In this document: piece after piece, positions 5,388-7,965 of the stretch
How positions within the stretch are numbered: position 1 is the stretch's first letter
Layout of the letters: each line of letters begins with the position of its first letter
Assembly: GCA_002067265.1 (NCBI GenBank)
Contig: MVQW01000271.1
Location: forward strand, 1 to 7,965
Reading direction: 5' to 3'
DNA length: 7,965 nucleotides
From: Methanomethylovorans sp. PtaU1.Bin073
GTDB taxonomy: Archaea; Halobacteriota; Methanosarcinia; Methanosarcinales; Methanosarcinaceae
Program-made: the position numbers and the translations under genes
Notes under the pieces: model-generated
The model's database searches: none
Told to the model about the DNA's origin: nothing
The model's input: only the letters and a program-made list of their open reading frames with translations

Positions 5388-7965
5388 TTATGTCCAGGTA
5401 CCTGCAACTGGAGTTACGCCAGACCAACCGAGACCTATTATTTCAAATGAAGAATCAGTTGGGATTACGAAATTGTGTCCATCGGTGTTGTACACACCAA
5501 CTTCAGTTGCGCCGTCTCCATCCCAGTCACCTACAATTGGTTGAATGTTTGCCCAGCCAAATCCGACTTCGCCAACACCATCCAGAACCCAGGTACCAGC
5601 GTTGTCGTACACACCTACTTCATCAGAACCGTCATCGTCCCAGTCTCCAACGACAGGAGTTACACCAGACCAACCAAGACCAATTACTTCAGCTCCGGAT
5701 GTGCCCTGAATGACAAAGTTATTTCCATCGGTGTTGTAGAAACCAACTTCAGTAGTTCCATCCCCGTCCCAGTCACCTACAACCGGTTCAGTGTTTGCCC
5801 AACCGAATCCAACGATGTCTGCAGAGTTGGTGTTGGTGTTCCACAGAGCCCAAGTGCCTGCATTGTCATATACACCTACTTCTTCAGCATTATCGCCATT
5901 CCAGTCACCTATAACAGGTGTTACACCAGACCAGCCAAGGCCAATAACATCATATCCATCTGCATCAGATTCATTCTGGATTAAGAAGTTGTTTCCATTG
6001 CGGTTGTATATACCTACTTCTTTAACTCCGTCTCCATCCCAGTCACCTACTATAGGTTCAGTGCCTGTCCAACCGAAACCGACTATTTCAGCATACTGGA
6101 ATGTTTCACTCCACTGAGCCCAAGTACCTGCATTGTTGTACACAGCTACAGTGTCATTAACCACATCAGGAGTCAATTTAAGGGCAACAAGACCATTGTT
6201 GTGGTCAGCTACATAAAGATCGTTTCCTGAAACTGCAATTCCATATGAAGTACCCATTGTGTTATAGGTAGTTACATGAGTTATGGATGATGCATTTTCC
6301 ACATTCAAAATGACAGCTCCGTATGTGTCATCAGCAACATATGCATAGTTACCTGAGACAGCAACAGCAGCTGCAGCTGAAGTATCATAAGTGTCTTCTA
6401 CAGTTGGATTCAAAGGATCTGTTATGTTAAACACAATAAGACCAGTGCTGCCATCTGCAACATAGGCATAGTTACCTGAAATGGCTATACCATATGCATG
6501 ACCATCGGTATCATAATGTGCTACAGCGCTTGGTAAAAGATCATTACTGACATCTACAACAACAAGGCCATTGTCACCATCAGCTACAAAGGCATAATTG
6601 CCGGATATTGCGACATCTTCTGCACGTCCGTCAGTATTACAAGTGCCTCTGCGAACTATGTGGGTAGGAGCAGAAACATCAATAATTACCAGACCTGTTG
6701 CATTAGCTGCTACATAGGCGCGACTGTTTGCTACAGCGACATCATACGCAAAGTCACCAATTTCTAACTGACTGGTACCTGCACCGCTTTCAAACTGAAG
6801 TCCGGATGAAGACAGAGATGAAGCACTCAGTACTTTAAGACCACCCTCACCGGCAGCTAAATAGACATAATCGCCTGATGTTGTTACACCTGAAGCAAAA
6901 CTGGATATTGCATAAGTGTTTGTTAGGGTTGGTGTCATGGGGTGTTCGACATCTACTGTCAAAAGACCACCATGACCATGAGCTACATAGACCTTGTTAC
7001 CTGATGCAGCAACATCACGTGCGTAACCAGCACTTGAGTAACCGCCTGTAAAGGTTGGATTTACAGGATCTGCGACATTGACAATTGTAAGGCCGCTGTA
7101 GCCAGAAGCTACATAGGCATAATCGCCTACTACAACGACTGAGTATGAATGGCCTGAAATGCTTCTGGTAGCTGTAGTTGAAATATCAGATTTGTTAGCG
7201 ATATTAAGTATCACAAGGCCGTTTGTTGAATCAGCTACATAGGCATTGTTGCCTGATACTGCAACATCCTCTGCGTAGATAGGGGTATCAACACTGTCTG
7301 CAAGGGTTAAACTGCTAGGATCGGCACAGTTCACAACTGTCACGCCAGATTCACCAGCTGCTACATAGGCATAGTTATCTGAAACAGTGACATCGACTGC
7401 AGTTGTAGTATAGTTGCCTACTAACTGGATGGATGATGGGTTAGAGATGTTGAACACACTCAGCCTTGCGTTGTCGGCTACGTATGCATAATTACCGGAT
7501 ATATCAACACCGTACGCATCTCCAGCAGTATTAAAGCGGTTACCTACCTGAGTTGGATTTGCAGGATTTGAAACGTCCACAACGTAAAGACCGTTATCAC
7601 GGCAGCTTACGTATGCACGATTGTCTGAAACAGCAACACCCCACACTCTTCCAGGATCAAACCTGCCTGCGAGGAGGGTTGGGGAAGAAGGAGTTGTTAT
7701 GTCAATTACCACAAAACCATTGTCACCATCGGCCACATATGCATAGTTGCCTGAGATCACAATATCTTCAACAGTTCCGTCCGTTGTGAGAGTTGCTACT
7801 TTTGTAGGGTTAGCAGCATTTGATATATCTATCACAAGGAAGTCCTGTCCTTGCCCAACGTAAGCATAATTTCCAGATACTGCTGTTACTTCAGTAATAC
7901 CTCCGCCAAGGCGGCCGACGAAATCCACATTCAGCTCAGCAGCTGAGCCAAGCCCGGAGATCATT
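5388..7965 (-). CDS. Large secreted protein with 14 LVIVD propeller repeats and a six-module FG-GAP/VCBS-like tail (5' partial)
   Basis: The visible 858 residues are the mature part of an exported repeat protein. The first ten visible residues (MISGLGSAA-E) look like the end of a signal peptide with an SAA cleavage site, and the frame runs to the window edge. The apparent ATG at 7964 is therefore probably internal and the true start lies outside. Residues 29-600 hold 14 LVIVD-type units of about 42 residues, each with SGNYAYVA, a Gly-hydrophobic-VVDV strand and often NP.NPT, the pattern of beta-propeller blades. Residues 606-858 hold six modules ending in GDWDGDG-type loops (D641, D687, D731, D774, D813), as in FG-GAP/VCBS calcium-binding blades. 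At least eight N-X-S/T sequons are present and there are only three Cys. There is no membrane anchor or sorting tail at the C-terminus: it stops at GTWT inside the last module. Likely roles are adhesion or cell-envelope scaffolding; no catalytic motif is seen. The domain call is firm and the function is inferred. Confidence 0.9.
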   Translation of the reverse strand, partial: MISGLGSAAELNVDFVGRLGGGITEVTAVSGNYAYVGQGQDFLVIDISNAANPTKVATLTTDGTVEDIVISGNYAYVADGDNGFVVIDITTPSSPTLLAGRFDPGRVWGVAVSDNRAYVSCRDNGLYVVDVSNPANPTQVGNRFNTAGDAYGVDISGNYAYVADNARLSVFNISNPSSIQLVGNYTTTAVDVTVSDNYAYVAAGESGVTVVNCADPSSLTLADSVDTPIYAEDVAVSGNNAYVADSTNGLVILNIANKSDISTTATRSISGHSYSVVVVGDYAYVASGYSGLTIVNVADPVNPTFTGGYSSAGYARDVAASGNKVYVAHGHGGLLTVDVEHPMTPTLTNTYAISSFASGVTTSGDYVYLAAGEGGLKVLSASSLSSSGLQFESGAGTSQLEIGDFAYDVAVANSRAYVAANATGLVIIDVSAPTHIVRRGTCNTDGRAEDVAISGNYAFVADGDNGLVVVDVSNDLLPSAVAHYDTDGHAYGIAISGNYAYVADGSTGLIVFNITDPLNPTVEDTYDTSAAAAVAVSGNYAYVADDTYGAVILNVENASSITHVTTYNTMGTSYGIAVSGNDLYVADHNNGLVALKLTPDVVNDTVAVYNNAGTWAQWSETFQYAEIVGFGWTGTEPIVGDWDGDGVKEVGIYNRNGNNFLIQNESDADGYDVIGLGWSGVTPVIGDWNGDNAEEVGVYDNAGTWALWNTNTNSADIVGFGWANTEPVVGDWDGDGTTEVGFYNTDGNNFVIQGTSGAEVIGLGWSGVTPVVGDWDDDGSDEVGVYDNAGTWVLDGVGEVGFGWANIQPIVGDWDGDGATEVGVYNTDGHNFVIPTDSSFEIIGLGWSGVTPVAGTWT
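5391..6149 (-). repeat. Six alternating A/B FG-GAP/VCBS-like modules
   Basis: Relative to the visible protein the modules are A1 606-649, B1 650-695, A2 696-739, B2 740-782, A3 783-821 and B3 822-858. A modules carry NNAGTW or DNAGTW, then VGFGW and DWDGDG. B modules carry NTDGNNF (NRNGNNF in B1), then IGLGWSGVTP. The unit of duplication is thus an A+B pair of about 76-90 residues, seen in the DNA as GTTACRCCAGACC recurring at 5413, 5659 and 5920. B3 lacks the acidic loop (GTWT instead of GDWDGDG). Confidence 0.85.
6165..7889 (-). repeat. Array of 14 LVIVD beta-propeller units
   Basis: Units begin at visible residues 29, 69, 111, 154, 193, 235, 277, 319, 361, 410, 452, 494, 535 and 577. Most are 39-43 residues. 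Unit 9 is 49 residues and diverged (SSLSSSGLQ replaces the usual DP..PT). Unit 14 is only 24 residues and stops after the second strand, while residues 11-26 before unit 1 look like the missing outer half of a blade (FVGRLGGGITEV). Confidence 0.85.

Noticed and set aside
5390..6117. Several open frames on + with Gln/His/Arg- or Pro-rich products
   Set aside because: They are complements of the FG-GAP repeat codons on the minus strand, and repetition keeps them open. None has a start site or domain.
7553..7789. His/Gln-rich open frame on +
   Set aside because: It is the complement of the LVIVD repeats on the minus strand.
5388..7889. CRISPR-like or satellite repeat array
   Set aside because: The recurring blocks are in-frame coding repeats of about 42 residues, diverged at the DNA level, with no constant short repeat and unique spacer structure.

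Overview
The window reads as DNA from a moderately AT-rich archaeon, most likely a methylotrophic methanogen of the Methanosarcinales. This is inferred from the TATA-type elements, a Shine-Dalgarno sequence complementary to the 16S rRNA 3' end, a tripartite surface protein (signal peptide, acidic Thr/Glu-rich stalk, C-terminal membrane anchor) and a very long LVIVD-repeat secreted protein. No taxonomic marker gene is present, so the assignment is tentative.

Layout. Positions 1-149 (+) hold the end of a gene whose product finishes in a membrane helix. An AT-rich gap of about 330 bases follows, with a candidate terminator, a TATA box near 361 and an 8-codon upstream ORF. Next come two closely spaced + strand genes: a 790-residue protein made of two fused GT4 glycosyltransferase domains (481-2853), and a 393-residue single GT4 glycosyltransferase that starts with TTG two bases after the first gene's stop (2856-4037). 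A convergent gap (4038-4268) carries paired GGTACC-centred palindromes and an A/T tract that suit a terminator for the minus-strand gene. That gene (4269-4874, minus) encodes a small acidic cell-surface protein. A gap of about 510 bases follows, with hairpins and one doubtful small ORF. The rest (5388-7965, minus) is a 5'-truncated gene for a large secreted repeat protein: 14 LVIVD beta-propeller units, then six FG-GAP/VCBS-like calcium-loop modules in an alternating A/B pattern.

How it fits together. The left half makes glycan-building enzymes: three GT4 catalytic units in two genes, probably co-transcribed. The right half makes extracytoplasmic proteins with N-glycosylation sequons. The region looks like a cell-envelope locus, but the link between these glycosyltransferases and these surface proteins rests only on proximity. 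I see no CRISPR array, transposase, tRNA, rRNA or defence system. The least ordinary items are the double-GT fusion, the 14-unit propeller with its apparent half-blade closure, and the alternating A/B calcium-loop tail.
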